Translations under genes and position numbers: made by a program
Notes under the pieces: model-generated
Told to the model about the DNA's origin: nothing
Databases searched by the model: none
What the model saw: the letters and a program-made list of their open reading frames with translations, nothing else
Shown here: one piece after another, positions 1 to 6,606 of the stretch
Layout: each line of letters opens with the position of its first letter
Position numbering within the stretch: position 1 is the stretch's first letter
Source of the DNA: an uncultured Oscillospiraceae bacterium
GTDB lineage: Bacteria > Bacillota > Clostridia > Oscillospirales > Oscillospiraceae
Assembly: GCA_944385305.1 (NCBI GenBank)
Contig: CALWWS010000159.1
Coordinates: 1-14,189, forward strand
DNA length: 14,189 bases
Direction of reading: 5' to 3'

Positions 1-443
1 TCCTCCTGGCCGTAGGCCCTGGAGGTGACCACCACCCGGTCGGCCACCATGAAGGCGGAGTAGAAGCCCACGCCGAACTGGCCGATGATGTCGGTGTCCC
101 CCTTGGCCCCCTCCTCCGATTTGGCCATCTCTTCCTTGAACTGGAGGGAGCCGCTCTTGGCGATGGTGCCCAGGTTGCTCTCCAGTTCCTCCCTGGTCAT
201 GCCGATGCCGTTGTCCTCCACGGTGAGGGTGCGCCCCTCCTCGTCGGGGATGAGGGTGATCTGAAAGTCCGAGCGGTTCAGGCCCACCTTGTCGTCGGTG
301 AGGGCCTTGTAGGCCAGCTTGTCAATGGCGTCGCTGGCGTTGGAGATGATCTCCCGCAGGAAGATCTCCTTGTGGGTGTAAATGGAGTTGATCATCAGAT
401 CCAGCAGCCGCTTGGACTCCGCTTTAAACTGCTTTTTTGCCAT
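1..443 (-). CDS. htpG: Molecular chaperone HtpG (Hsp90), N-terminal part, truncated by the window edge
   Basis: This is the first 147 codons of the cytosolic ATP-dependent chaperone Hsp90/HtpG; the rest lies left of the window. The visible part is the GHKL ATP-binding domain. It begins [10 protein letters not shown], followed by the helix [16 protein letters not shown] holding the catalytic Glu31 and Mg-binding Asn35, the DNGIGM motif at residues 77-82 (nucleotide-binding Asp77) and the [10 protein letters not shown] lid motif at 121-130. All are intact, so the gene looks functional as far as it can be read. The ATG at 443-441 is preceded by AGGAGG (455-460 on the top strand) with 11 nt spacing. 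The gene has its own promoter and a CIRCE operator immediately upstream, so heat induction through HrcA is expected. It is transcribed divergently from the ymdB-yhaON block. The family assignment is secure. Confidence 0.97.
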   Translation of the reverse strand, partial: MAKKQFKAESKRLLDLMINSIYTHKEIFLREIISNASDAIDKLAYKALTDDKVGLNRSDFQITLIPDEEGRTLTVEDNGIGMTREELESNLGTIAKSGSLQFKEEMAKSEEGAKGDTDIIGQFGVGFYSAFMVADRVVVTSRAYGQE

Positions 444-487
444 GGTCTTGTCTGCCTCCTATGTGAAAACGTATCGAAAATACGATG

Positions 488-514
488 TTAGCACTCTTAC
501 AACCAGAGTGCTAA
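488..514 (-). promoter_or_regulatory. CIRCE operator (HrcA binding site) of htpG
   Basis: The sequence is TTAGCACTC, a 9-nt spacer, then GAGTGCTAA. This is a perfect inverted repeat identical to the CIRCE consensus bound by the heat-shock repressor HrcA. It starts 5 nt downstream of the htpG -10 box and covers the expected transcription start, so bound HrcA should block initiation, and the repeat would also lie in the mRNA leader. The site is symmetric, but its position ties it to htpG rather than to ymdB, whose promoter is about 90 bp away. Confidence 0.96.
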
Positions 515-518
515 CGCT

Positions 519-547
519 ATCATAATCCTTTGCAGGGGAAATTGCAA
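519..547 (-). promoter_or_regulatory. Sigma-A-type promoter of htpG
   Basis: On the minus strand the -35 box is TTGCAA (542-547), followed by a 17-bp spacer and the -10 box TATGAT (519-524). Initiation about 7 nt downstream falls inside the CIRCE element. The -35 matches the consensus at 5 of 6 positions and the -10 at 5 of 6, with ideal spacing. Confidence 0.85.
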
Positions 548-600
548 GGGGGTTTCAAAAATGTTTACAATTCTTTCCCGGCGGGGGATTCAAGATACAT

Positions 601-629
601 TTGCCCTTTGGGAGGAAATCACATATAAT
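601..629 (+). promoter_or_regulatory. Probable promoter of the ymdB-yhaO-yhaN operon
   Basis: The -10 box is a perfect TATAAT (624-629), preceded at 17 bp by a weaker -35 box TTGCCC (601-606). The predicted start near 636 gives a short leader of about 27 nt before the ymdB ATG. The promoter faces away from the htpG promoter, and roughly 53 bp separate the two -35 boxes. Confidence 0.75.
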
Positions 630-662
630 AGGCTCTGTTGAATTGTGATGGGAGGACAGAGG

Positions 663-1442
663 ATGAAGCTGAACATACTGGCGGTGGGCGACGTGGTGGG
701 AGAGCAGGGGCTGGACTACCTGGAGCGCCACCTGCGCACCCTGCAGAAGCTCCACGGGGTGGACTTCACCGTGGTCAACGGGGAGAACGCCTCGGGGGTG
801 GGGATTCTGCCCGCCCAGGCCCGGGCCATTCTGGGGGCGGGGGCGGACGTGATCACCCTGGGCAACCACACCTGGAACCGGCTGCAGATCGCCGACTACC
901 TGGAGGACGAGCCCCGCATCCTCCGCCCGGCCAACTACACCAGCCGGGTGCCCGGCCGGGGCTGGGGAGTATTTGAGGCCCGGGGAGGCGTGCGGGTGGG
1001 GGTCATCAACCTCATCGGCCGGTGCGAGATGGACAGCAATTTTGAAAACCCCTTCACCACCGCCGACCGGATTCTGCGGGGGATGGACGCCGACGCGGCG
1101 GTGGTGGATTTCCACGCCGAGGCCACCAGCGAGAAGGGGGCCATGGCCTGGTATCTGGACGGGCGGGTGCAGGCCCTGTGGGGCACCCACACCCACGTGC
1201 CCACCGCCGACGCCCAGGTGCTTCCCAAGGGCCTGGGCTTTGTCACCGACCTGGGGATGACCGGCCCGGCCCACAGCGTGCTGGGCATCAAGCCCCAGCA
1301 GGCCATCAACCGCTTTCTGGGGGGGCTGCCCCGCCGGTTTGAGCAGCCCGACGGCCCGCGCAAGCTGGAGAGCGTGCTGTTTACCATCGACACGGACACC
1401 GGTCGCTGCCTGGAGGCGGCGCGGGTGGATATCGGGGAATAG
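663..1442 (+). CDS. ymdB: YmdB-family metallophosphoesterase (2',3'-cyclic nucleotide phosphodiesterase type)
   Basis: A 259-residue cytoplasmic protein of the TIGR00282/YmdB family; Bacillus subtilis YmdB is about 264 aa, a dimetal phosphodiesterase acting on 2',3'-cAMP/cGMP and linked to biofilm and sporulation decisions. The metal-binding residues are all visible: Asp10 in AVGDVVG, Glu41-Asn42 in NGENASG, Asn68-His69 in TLGNHTW, His151 in VVDFHAEAT, and His176/His178 in GTHTHVPTAD. The conserved C-terminal GMTGPAHSVLGI segment is present. I chose the ATG at 663 because GGAGG (651-655) lies 7 nt upstream; the GTG/ATG pair at 645-650 would add MMGGQR and lacks a suitable site. Twelve nt separate it from yhaO, so the two are probably co-transcribed. 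In many Firmicutes ymdB follows rny (RNase Y); here it heads a DNA-repair-like operon. The exact substrate in this organism is not shown by the sequence. Confidence 0.93.
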   Translation: MKLNILAVGDVVGEQGLDYLERHLRTLQKLHGVDFTVVNGENASGVGILPAQARAILGAGADVITLGNHTWNRLQIADYLEDEPRILRPANYTSRVPGRGWGVFEARGGVRVGVINLIGRCEMDSNFENPFTTADRILRGMDADAAVVDFHAEATSEKGAMAWYLDGRVQALWGTHTHVPTADAQVLPKGLGFVTDLGMTGPAHSVLGIKPQQAINRFLGGLPRRFEQPDGPRKLESVLFTIDTDTGRCLEAARVDIGE

Positions 1443-1454
1443 AGGGGAAACGAG

Positions 1455-2561
1455 ATGCTGAAGATTATCCACGGGGCGGACTTCCACCTGGACGCCCCCT
1501 TTGCCGGGCTGGCCCCCGATCAGGCGGCCGCCCGCCGGGCGGAGCAGCGGGAGCTGCTGGGCCGCCTGGCCGAGCTGGCCCGGGAGGAGCGGGCCGATTT
1601 GGTGCTCCTCTCCGGGGATCTGGTGGACGGGGATCAGGTCTACTACGAGACCGCCCAGGCCCTCGCCCGCACCCTGGGGAGCATTCCCGCTCCGGTGTTC
1701 ATCGCCCCGGGCAACCACGACTGCTATGCCGCCCGGTCGGTATACGCCGGGACGGCCTGGCCGGAGAACGTACATATTTTCAAGGAGATCACCCCTCAGG
1801 GGGTGGAGCTGCCCGGGCTGAACTGCGTGGTGCACGGGGCGGCCTTCACCACGCCCCAGGCGGATCGCTCCCCCCTGCTGGGCTTTCAGGCCCCGGCGGA
1901 CGGGAAGCTGCACCTGATGGTGCTCCACGGGGATGTGGACGGCAGGGGGCGGTACGGCCCTCTCGCCCGGGAGGACATCGCCCGCAGCGGCCTGACCTAC
2001 CTGGCCCTGGGGCATGTGCACGCCTGCTCGGGCCTGCAGCGGGCGGGGGAGACCTGGTGGGCCTACCCCGGCTGCCCGGAGGGCCGGGGCTTTGACGAGC
2101 TGGGGGAGAAGGGCGTGCTGGTGGTGGAGATTGAGGACGCCGCCAACGTGTCCGCCCGGTTTGTACCCCTGGCGGGCCGCCGGTATGAGATTCTGACGGT
2201 GGATGTGACCAAGGCGGACAGCCCGGAGCAGGCCCTGGCCGCCGCCCTGCCCGCCCGGGCGGGCGGGGACATCTGCCGCATTGTGCTCACCGGAGAGCGG
2301 GGGGATACGCCCCCCGATCTGGACGGGTTGGAGCGGCTGGCCGCTCCCCTCTACTTTGCCGTTACCCTGCGGGATCATACCCGGGCGCGGCGGCAGCTGT
2401 GGGAGCGGGCGGAGGAGGAAAGCCTGACAGGGCTCTTCCTCCGGGAGATGCAAACCAGACTGGAGCAGGCCGGAGAGAACGAGGAGGAGCGGGCCCTGCT
2501 GGAGCAGGCCGCCCGCTTCGGCCTGGCGGCGCTGGAGAACGGGGAGGACTGCTGCCCATGA
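1455..2561 (+). CDS. yhaO: YhaO/SbcD-like DNA repair exonuclease (metallophosphoesterase)
   Basis: A 368-residue calcineurin-like phosphoesterase of the SbcD/Mre11/YhaO group, predicted to be the nuclease partner of the ATPase encoded next. The dimetal-site motifs occur in the expected order: Asp9 and His11 (HGADFHLDAPF), Asp55 (LLSGDLVDG), Asn87-His88 (APGNHD), His158 (VLHGDVDG) and His187/His189 (LGHVH). The N-terminal HLDxPF form is typical of the YhaO branch. The C-terminal ~120 residues form an alpha/beta cap and an acidic helical tail, as in YhaO. Start: ATG with GAGGGG (1442-1447) 7 nt upstream, overlapping the ymdB stop. It overlaps yhaN by the 4-nt ATGA, which implies translational coupling and a stoichiometric complex. 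The DNA-end-processing role is inferred from the family; YhaO proteins are poorly characterised biochemically. Confidence 0.9.
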   Translation: MLKIIHGADFHLDAPFAGLAPDQAAARRAEQRELLGRLAELAREERADLVLLSGDLVDGDQVYYETAQALARTLGSIPAPVFIAPGNHDCYAARSVYAGTAWPENVHIFKEITPQGVELPGLNCVVHGAAFTTPQADRSPLLGFQAPADGKLHLMVLHGDVDGRGRYGPLAREDIARSGLTYLALGHVHACSGLQRAGETWWAYPGCPEGRGFDELGEKGVLVVEIEDAANVSARFVPLAGRRYEILTVDVTKADSPEQALAAALPARAGGDICRIVLTGERGDTPPDLDGLERLAAPLYFAVTLRDHTRARRQLWERAEEESLTGLFLREMQTRLEQAGENEEERALLEQAARFGLAALENGEDCCP

Positions 2562-4789
2562 GAATCAAAAAAATGCGCGCCACCTTCGGCACTCTGGAGG
2601 GGCGCACGCTGGAGCTGGCGGAGGGTCTCAACCTCCTCCAGGCCCCCAACGAGGGGGGCAAATCCACCTGGTCGGCCTTTCTGCGGGCCATGTTCTACGG
2701 AATTCCCACCAAGGAGCGGGACAGGCAGGGGTACATCGCGGAGAAAAACCGCTACCAGCCCTGGAGCGGGGCGGCCATGGAGGGGGAGCTGGAGCTCACC
2801 TGGCGGGGACAGGAGATTACCCTGCGCCGGGGGCCCAGGGGGAATACCCCCTTCGGGGCCTTTGAGGCGGTGTACACCGGCACGGGAGAGCCGGTGCCCG
2901 GCCTGACGGGGGAGAACGCGGGGGAGACCCTGCTGGGTGTGCCCCGGGAGGTGTTTGAGCGCTCCGCCTTTGTGGGCCAGGGGGGCGCGGCCCTGGACGG
3001 CGCACCCGCCCTGGAGGCCCGCATCGCCCAGCTGGCCTCCAGCGGGGAGGAGGGGGTGTCCTACTCCCAGGTGGAGCGGCGGCTGAAGGACTGGCGCAAC
3101 CGCCGTCAGCACAACAAGACCGGCCTCATCCCCAAGCTGGAGGGGGAGCTGGCGGTGCTGGACGACACCCTGGAGCGCCAGACCAAGGTTCACCGGGCCC
3201 TCCAGCAGGCCCGCCAGGAGGCGGACCGGCTGGAGGAGGAGGGGGCGCTGCTCCGGCGGGAGGCTCAGGCCCACGACGCCGCCCAAAAGGCCGCCCGGGT
3301 GGAGAAGTACCGGGCTGCCCGGCGTGAGCTGGAGCAGGCGGAGGAGCAGCTGGAGCAGCTGGAGCGGGAGACAGCATCCCTCCCCCCTGCGGACAAACTG
3401 CGGGCCGCCCAGGGGGATCTGAGCTATCTCAACACCCTCCAGGCCAACCTGAAGCTGGCCCAGAGCCAGGCCGAGCAGGCGGCGGAGAAGGTGCGCCTGG
3501 CCCAGGAGCAGGCCGCCGATCCCGCCTTTGACGGCATGGATGAGGAGAAGGCCAGGCAGAGCGCCCAGGCTCACCGGGCGGAGATGGAGGGGATCTGGAG
3601 CGCGGGGAAGCGCCAGCGGCTGCTCTCCTTCGCCCTGTGCGGGGCGGCGGTGGCTCTGATTGTCATCTCCTTTGTAAACTTAAACCGCTTTCCCTTCCCG
3701 GTGCACGCCGTGCTCAACGGCGGGGCCATTGCTATTCTGGTGGGTGGCCTTATCGGGATCAAGCGGCAGACGGCCCGGATGAAGGCCCGCTGGACGCAGA
3801 TCCTGGAGCACTACGGGGTGGAGGGCCGGGACGAGATTCCCGACCGGGCGGAGGAATACTGCCGGAAGCTGGCTCTGGTTCGACAGGCTGCGCAGGAGGC
3901 CCAGGCGGTGGAGGACGCCCGGGATCGGCTCTCCGGCCAGATTGCGCAGCTGCGCCAGGCCCTGCTGGAGCTGGTGCGCCCCTTCGCCCCCCAGGTGAGT
4001 GACCTGTTCGGAGTGTCCGCCGCCCTTTCCCGGGCTCTGGGGCTGGAGGAGAAGTGCACCGCCGCCCGGGTGCGGCTGGAGGGGGCGCAGAAGCTGGCCC
4101 GGGAACTGCACACCCAGGAGGAGAGCGGAGAGGAAGCGGCGGTGCAGCCCCGCTTTGACCCCGCCCGCACCGCCGCCCTGCTCCACGAGAACCAGGGGGA
4201 GCTCACCCGCCTGCGCTCAGCCATGGCCATGGCCCAGGGGGAGCTGAATACCCTGGGGGATCCCGCCCTGTTCCGCCGGCGGCGGGAGGAGCTGCTGGAG
4301 CAGCTGGACAGCCGCCGCCGGGAATACCGGGCCCTGGATCTGGCCCTGGAGGCCCTGGAGGGGGCCAACGGCATGCTTCAGGCCCGCTTTTCTCCCGCCC
4401 TGAACCGGCGGGCTGGTGAGATTATGGAGCGGCTCACCGGGGGGGCCTACCGCCAGGTGGCTCTCACCCGGCAGTTTGAGGCCCTGGCCACCCCCGGGGA
4501 GGGGGTGCTGCCCCGCCGGGCCATTGCTCTCTCCCAGGGCACCGCCGACCAGCTCTACCTGGCGGTGCGCCTGGCGGTGTGTGAGCTGGCCCTGCCTCAG
4601 GAGGAGAGTATCCCGCTGGTGCTGGACGACGCCCTGGCCAACTTTGACGATGAGCGCATGGCCCTGGCTCTGGATTTCCTGCTGGATCTGGCCGGGGAGC
4701 GGCAGATCCTGCTCTTCACCTGCCACAGCCGGGAGGGAGAGCGCCTGGCCGGCCGGCCGGGGGCGGCCATCCTGCCCTTGCAATCCTAG
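2558..4789 (+). CDS. yhaN: YhaN/SbcC-like SMC-type ATPase with two internal membrane segments
   Basis: A 743-residue ABC/SMC-type ATPase, the likely partner of the upstream YhaO-like nuclease. The N-terminal half-site holds a Walker A of the AAA_23/Rad50 type (LQAPNEGGKST, Lys35). Charged Glu/Arg/Gln-rich coiled coils span about residues 205-350 and 410-620. Between them is a hydrophobic hairpin: one stretch near 354-372 (FALCGAAVALIVISFV) and one near 383-401 (GGAIAILVGGLIGI). The C-terminal half-site has the signature ALSQGTADQLYLA (about 654-666), Walker B VLDDALANFDD (Asp690, Asp691) and an H-loop TCH. SQGT in place of LSGG and the mid-coil membrane hairpin are hallmarks of YhaN rather than true SbcC. 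It is shorter than Bacillus YhaN (about 960 aa), the loss falling in the coiled coils. The ATG at 2558 overlaps the yhaO stop; GGAGG at 2543 supports it. An in-frame start at 2399 lies inside yhaO and is rejected. Confidence 0.88.
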   Translation: MRIKKMRATFGTLEGRTLELAEGLNLLQAPNEGGKSTWSAFLRAMFYGIPTKERDRQGYIAEKNRYQPWSGAAMEGELELTWRGQEITLRRGPRGNTPFGAFEAVYTGTGEPVPGLTGENAGETLLGVPREVFERSAFVGQGGAALDGAPALEARIAQLASSGEEGVSYSQVERRLKDWRNRRQHNKTGLIPKLEGELAVLDDTLERQTKVHRALQQARQEADRLEEEGALLRREAQAHDAAQKAARVEKYRAARRELEQAEEQLEQLERETASLPPADKLRAAQGDLSYLNTLQANLKLAQSQAEQAAEKVRLAQEQAADPAFDGMDEEKARQSAQAHRAEMEGIWSAGKRQRLLSFALCGAAVALIVISFVNLNRFPFPVHAVLNGGAIAILVGGLIGIKRQTARMKARWTQILEHYGVEGRDEIPDRAEEYCRKLALVRQAAQEAQAVEDARDRLSGQIAQLRQALLELVRPFAPQVSDLFGVSAALSRALGLEEKCTAARVRLEGAQKLARELHTQEESGEEAAVQPRFDPARTAALLHENQGELTRLRSAMAMAQGELNTLGDPALFRRRREELLEQLDSRRREYRALDLALEALEGANGMLQARFSPALNRRAGEIMERLTGGAYRQVALTRQFEALATPGEGVLPRRAIALSQGTADQLYLAVRLAVCELALPQEESIPLVLDDALANFDDERMALALDFLLDLAGERQILLFTCHSREGERLAGRPGAAILPLQS

Positions 4790-4806
4790 GGCGGTTGGGA
4801 TATAAT
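4778..4806 (+). promoter_or_regulatory. Promoter of lepB inside the 3' end of yhaN
   Basis: The -35 box TTGCAA (4778-4783), a 17-bp spacer and a perfect -10 TATAAT (4801-4806) place a sigma-A-type promoter across the end of the yhaN coding region. The predicted start near 4813 allows lepB and the flavoprotein gene to be expressed independently of the upstream operon. No terminator separates yhaN from lepB, so read-through is also possible. Confidence 0.8.
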
Positions 4807-4843
4807 CTGCTATTATCACTGGTTTTTAATGGAGCTGATACCA

Positions 4844-5425
4844 TTGGCAAAGAAGAACGAAACCCAGAAGGCGGAGGAGGTGCTCTCCAGCGGGGATTCC
4901 CTGAAGCTGGACCTCTTCTTCTGGCTGCAGGCCCTGGTGATGGCCCTGGTGGTGCTCATCCTGGCCTTTACCCTGGTGGGGCGCATCATCGGGGTGGACG
5001 GCACCTCCATGGTGCCCACCCTGCACCACGGGGACATGCTGATCCTCCAGAGCATTGGGTACGAGCCCAAGCAGGGGGATGTGGTGGTACTCACCAAGCC
5101 CTTCCGATCCATCACCGGCCCCATTGTCAAGCGGGTCATCGCCACCGGGGGACAGACGGTGGAGATCGACTACAACGCCGGCACCGTGACGGTGGACGGG
5201 CAGGTGCTGGACGAGCCCTACATCAACGAGGTTATGAACTGGCCCTCCTTTGACAGCCTCACCTCAGTCACCGTGCCCGAGGGCTCCATCTTTGTCATGG
5301 GAGATAACCGCAACGCCTCCTCGGACAGCCGTGACCCGGAGCTGGGCACGGTGGACGAGCGGTATGTGCTGGGCCGGGCCCTGTTTGTGCTCTTCCCCTT
5401 CCGGGATTTCGGGCCCATTGAATAG
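4844..5425 (+). CDS. lepB: Signal peptidase I
   Basis: Type I signal peptidase (S26 family), which cleaves signal peptides from exported preproteins on the outer face of the cytoplasmic membrane. Numbered from the TTG start, the 193-residue protein has one N-terminal membrane helix (about 24-45), the box B motif GTSMVPTL with nucleophile Ser55, box D VKRVIA with general base Lys96, and box E GDNRNASSDSR beginning at Gly153. The Ser/Lys dyad and length fit the Gram-positive single-TM type. Start choice: TTG at 4844 is preceded by GGAGCTGAT (4831-4839), one mismatch from the ideal GGAGGTGAT at proper distance. The ATG at 4829, in frame and five codons upstream, has no Shine-Dalgarno and a leader of only about 16 nt from the predicted promoter. 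ATG at 4829 remains possible. One client could be the secreted SLH protein at 10263, but that is inference. Confidence 0.93.
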   Translation: MAKKNETQKAEEVLSSGDSLKLDLFFWLQALVMALVVLILAFTLVGRIIGVDGTSMVPTLHHGDMLILQSIGYEPKQGDVVVLTKPFRSITGPIVKRVIATGGQTVEIDYNAGTVTVDGQVLDEPYINEVMNWPSFDSLTSVTVPEGSIFVMGDNRNASSDSRDPELGTVDERYVLGRALFVLFPFRDFGPIE

Positions 5426-5443
5426 ACAGAAAGGATGAGTGCC

Positions 5444-6079
5444 GTGAAAGTTGTGGCCTTCAACGCAAGCCCCCACCCCCAGGGGAATACCGCCCACGCC
5501 CTGCGCATTGTCACCGACGTGCTGGAGCGCAATGGGATTGAGACCGAGACCATCCACATCGGAGGGCAGGACATCCACCCCTGCATGGGCTGCAACGGCT
5601 GCGCCCGCAGCCGGGACGGGCGGTGCGTCCTGCCCGACGACGGGCTCAACGGCTGGATTGAGAAGATCCGCCAGGCCGACGGCCTGCTGCTGGGCACCCC
5701 GGTGCACTTCAGCGGCATGTCGGGGGCTATGAAGTGCTTTCTGGACCGGATGACCTACGTCTGCGGCAACAGCGGCGGTCTGCTGCGCCACAAGGTGGGT
5801 GCGGCGGTGGCGGCGGTGCGCCGCTCCGGGGGCATTCCCGCGGTGGACGGGGTGAACCACTACCTCACCTACTCGGAGATGCTGCTGCCCGCCTCCAACT
5901 ACTGGAATGTGATCCACGGCCTGCGCCCCGGCGAGGTGGAGGGAGACGAGGAGGGCGTGCAGATCCTCCAGGTGCTGGGGGAGAACATGGCCTGGCTGCT
6001 CAAGCTGGTGGACTACGGGCGGGATGCCGTCCCGGCGCCCCAGCCGGTGCGCAAGAAGTTTACCAACTTCATCCGCTGA
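5444..6079 (+). CDS. Flavodoxin-fold FMN reductase / iron-sulfur flavoprotein-like
   Basis: A 211-residue protein of the NADPH-dependent FMN reductase/flavodoxin superfamily. The N-terminal FNASPHPQGNTAHAL is the FMN-phosphate loop, and GTPVHFSGMSGAMKCFLDR (about 84-102) is the second flavin-contact segment. A compact cysteine cluster, CX2CX2CX7C (Cys47, 50, 53, 61), follows the second beta strand; in iron-sulfur flavoproteins (Isf) a CX2CX2CX4-7C motif binds a [4Fe-4S] cluster. The protein could therefore carry FMN plus a cluster and shuttle electrons in an anaerobe, but its physiological partner cannot be seen. The GTG at 5444 has AAGGA 8 nt upstream and gives the natural start MKVVAFNASP; the ATG at 5435 (three codons earlier) sits on that ribosome site. 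The gene follows lepB by 18 nt and probably shares its transcript, ending at the hairpin at 6088. Confidence 0.85.
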   Translation: MKVVAFNASPHPQGNTAHALRIVTDVLERNGIETETIHIGGQDIHPCMGCNGCARSRDGRCVLPDDGLNGWIEKIRQADGLLLGTPVHFSGMSGAMKCFLDRMTYVCGNSGGLLRHKVGAAVAAVRRSGGIPAVDGVNHYLTYSEMLLPASNYWNVIHGLRPGEVEGDEEGVQILQVLGENMAWLLKLVDYGRDAVPAPQPVRKKFTNFIR

Positions 6080-6087
6080 AACGTAAA

Positions 6088-6121
6088 AAGCGCGTTATCC
6101 GGGAAACCGGATAACGCGCTT
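6088..6121. terminator. Hairpin terminator between convergent genes
   Basis: A perfect 15-bp stem (AAGCGCGTTATCCGG pairing with its complement) is closed by a GAAA tetraloop. It lies 8 nt after the flavoprotein stop and 18 nt beyond the stop of the leftward P-loop gene. On the plus strand the tail is a weak TTCTTTG; on the minus strand the stem is followed by TTTTTACG. It can serve both genes, with the leftward tail the better U-run. Confidence 0.85.
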
Positions 6122-6139
6122 CTTTGTCAGACGGGGGAA

Positions 6140-6553
6140 TTAAAAATACTTCTTCACGCCCTCGGTGGCCAGAGAGGCGTCGGCGCTGATGGTGACAGTG
6201 AATTTGATGTTGTTCTTCTCGGAGAAGGAGCTCAGCCAGTCCAAAAACTCCTCCGTGGTGTGGTCGAGGTCCTTAACGCCCACGATCTTGGTCAGGCTGT
6301 CGATAAACACGTGGGTAATATCGTAATTGCCGGCGTACAGGCCGCTGATAAAGCCCTTGAGGAACTCATAGCCGCTCATATCGTAGTGGCTGGCCTCAAC
6401 CAGGCGGATTTTATAGTGAATATCATAGGTCAGCTTGGGGCCCCGCTCGATGCAGACCACATTGCCGTTCTCGCTGTGGACGGCGGAATTGATCATCTCA
6501 ATCATCTGCTTGGTCTTGCCGGTGCCCTTGACCCCCATGATCACTCTCACCAT
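6140..6553 (-). CDS. Small P-loop NTPase-like protein of unknown function
   Basis: A 137-residue cytoplasmic protein with an intact Walker A motif at the extreme N-terminus (GVKGTGKT, Lys13-Thr14) and a Walker-B-like strand THVFIDSLTKI with Asp85. It has no signal peptide or membrane segment. The hydrophobic beta-strand pattern (VRVIMG, VVCIER, IRLVEA, HVFIDS, FTVTISAD) fits a minimal RecA/ASCE P-loop core, without the extra domains of PilT or other named ATPases. Similar short clostridial proteins are, to my recollection, often labelled hypothetical or, misleadingly, twitching motility PilT; the sequence here does not support pilus function. The ATG at 6553 has AAGGAG 9 nt upstream. It appears less GC-rich than its neighbours (AAC/AAA/ATC-rich codons). 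It has its own predicted promoter and leader hairpin, so it is probably monocistronic. The NTP-binding inference is good; the biological role is unknown. Confidence 0.85.
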   Translation of the reverse strand: MVRVIMGVKGTGKTKQMIEMINSAVHSENGNVVCIERGPKLTYDIHYKIRLVEASHYDMSGYEFLKGFISGLYAGNYDITHVFIDSLTKIVGVKDLDHTTEEFLDWLSSFSEKNNIKFTVTISADASLATEGVKKYF

Positions 6554-6577
6554 AGGTTATCACTCCTTCACTTTGGT

Positions 6578-6596
6578 GGCCGGAGCGGTTCCGGCC
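6578..6596 (-). promoter_or_regulatory. Leader hairpin upstream of the P-loop gene
   Basis: GGCCGGA and TCCGGCC form a perfect 7-bp GC-rich stem with a 5-nt loop in the predicted 5' leader, between the promoter at 6607-6635 and the ribosome binding site at 6563-6568. There is no U-run after it, so it is not a terminator. It may stabilise the mRNA or modulate translation; that role is inferred from position only. Confidence 0.45.
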
Positions 6597-6606
6597 GTCT
6601 GGCTTT

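Noticed and set aside
555..2453. A 632-codon minus-strand open frame over ymdB and yhaO
   Set aside because: It overlaps two genes with complete metallophosphoesterase motifs and gives a Pro/Gly/His-rich product with no domain. It is a codon-bias shadow.
2399..2557. N-terminal extension of the YhaN-like protein starting at 2399
   Set aside because: The extension lies within yhaO in another frame and is low-complexity. The ATG at 2558 starts exactly at the conserved MRIKKMRATF strand before Walker A and has a ribosome site.
663..4789. Possible anti-phage system made of a phosphoesterase, nuclease and SMC-like ATPase
   Set aside because: The proteins match the housekeeping YmdB and YhaO/YhaN families. 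No integrase, toxin, sensor domain or other defence gene is adjacent, and the flanking genes (htpG, lepB) are core chromosomal genes.
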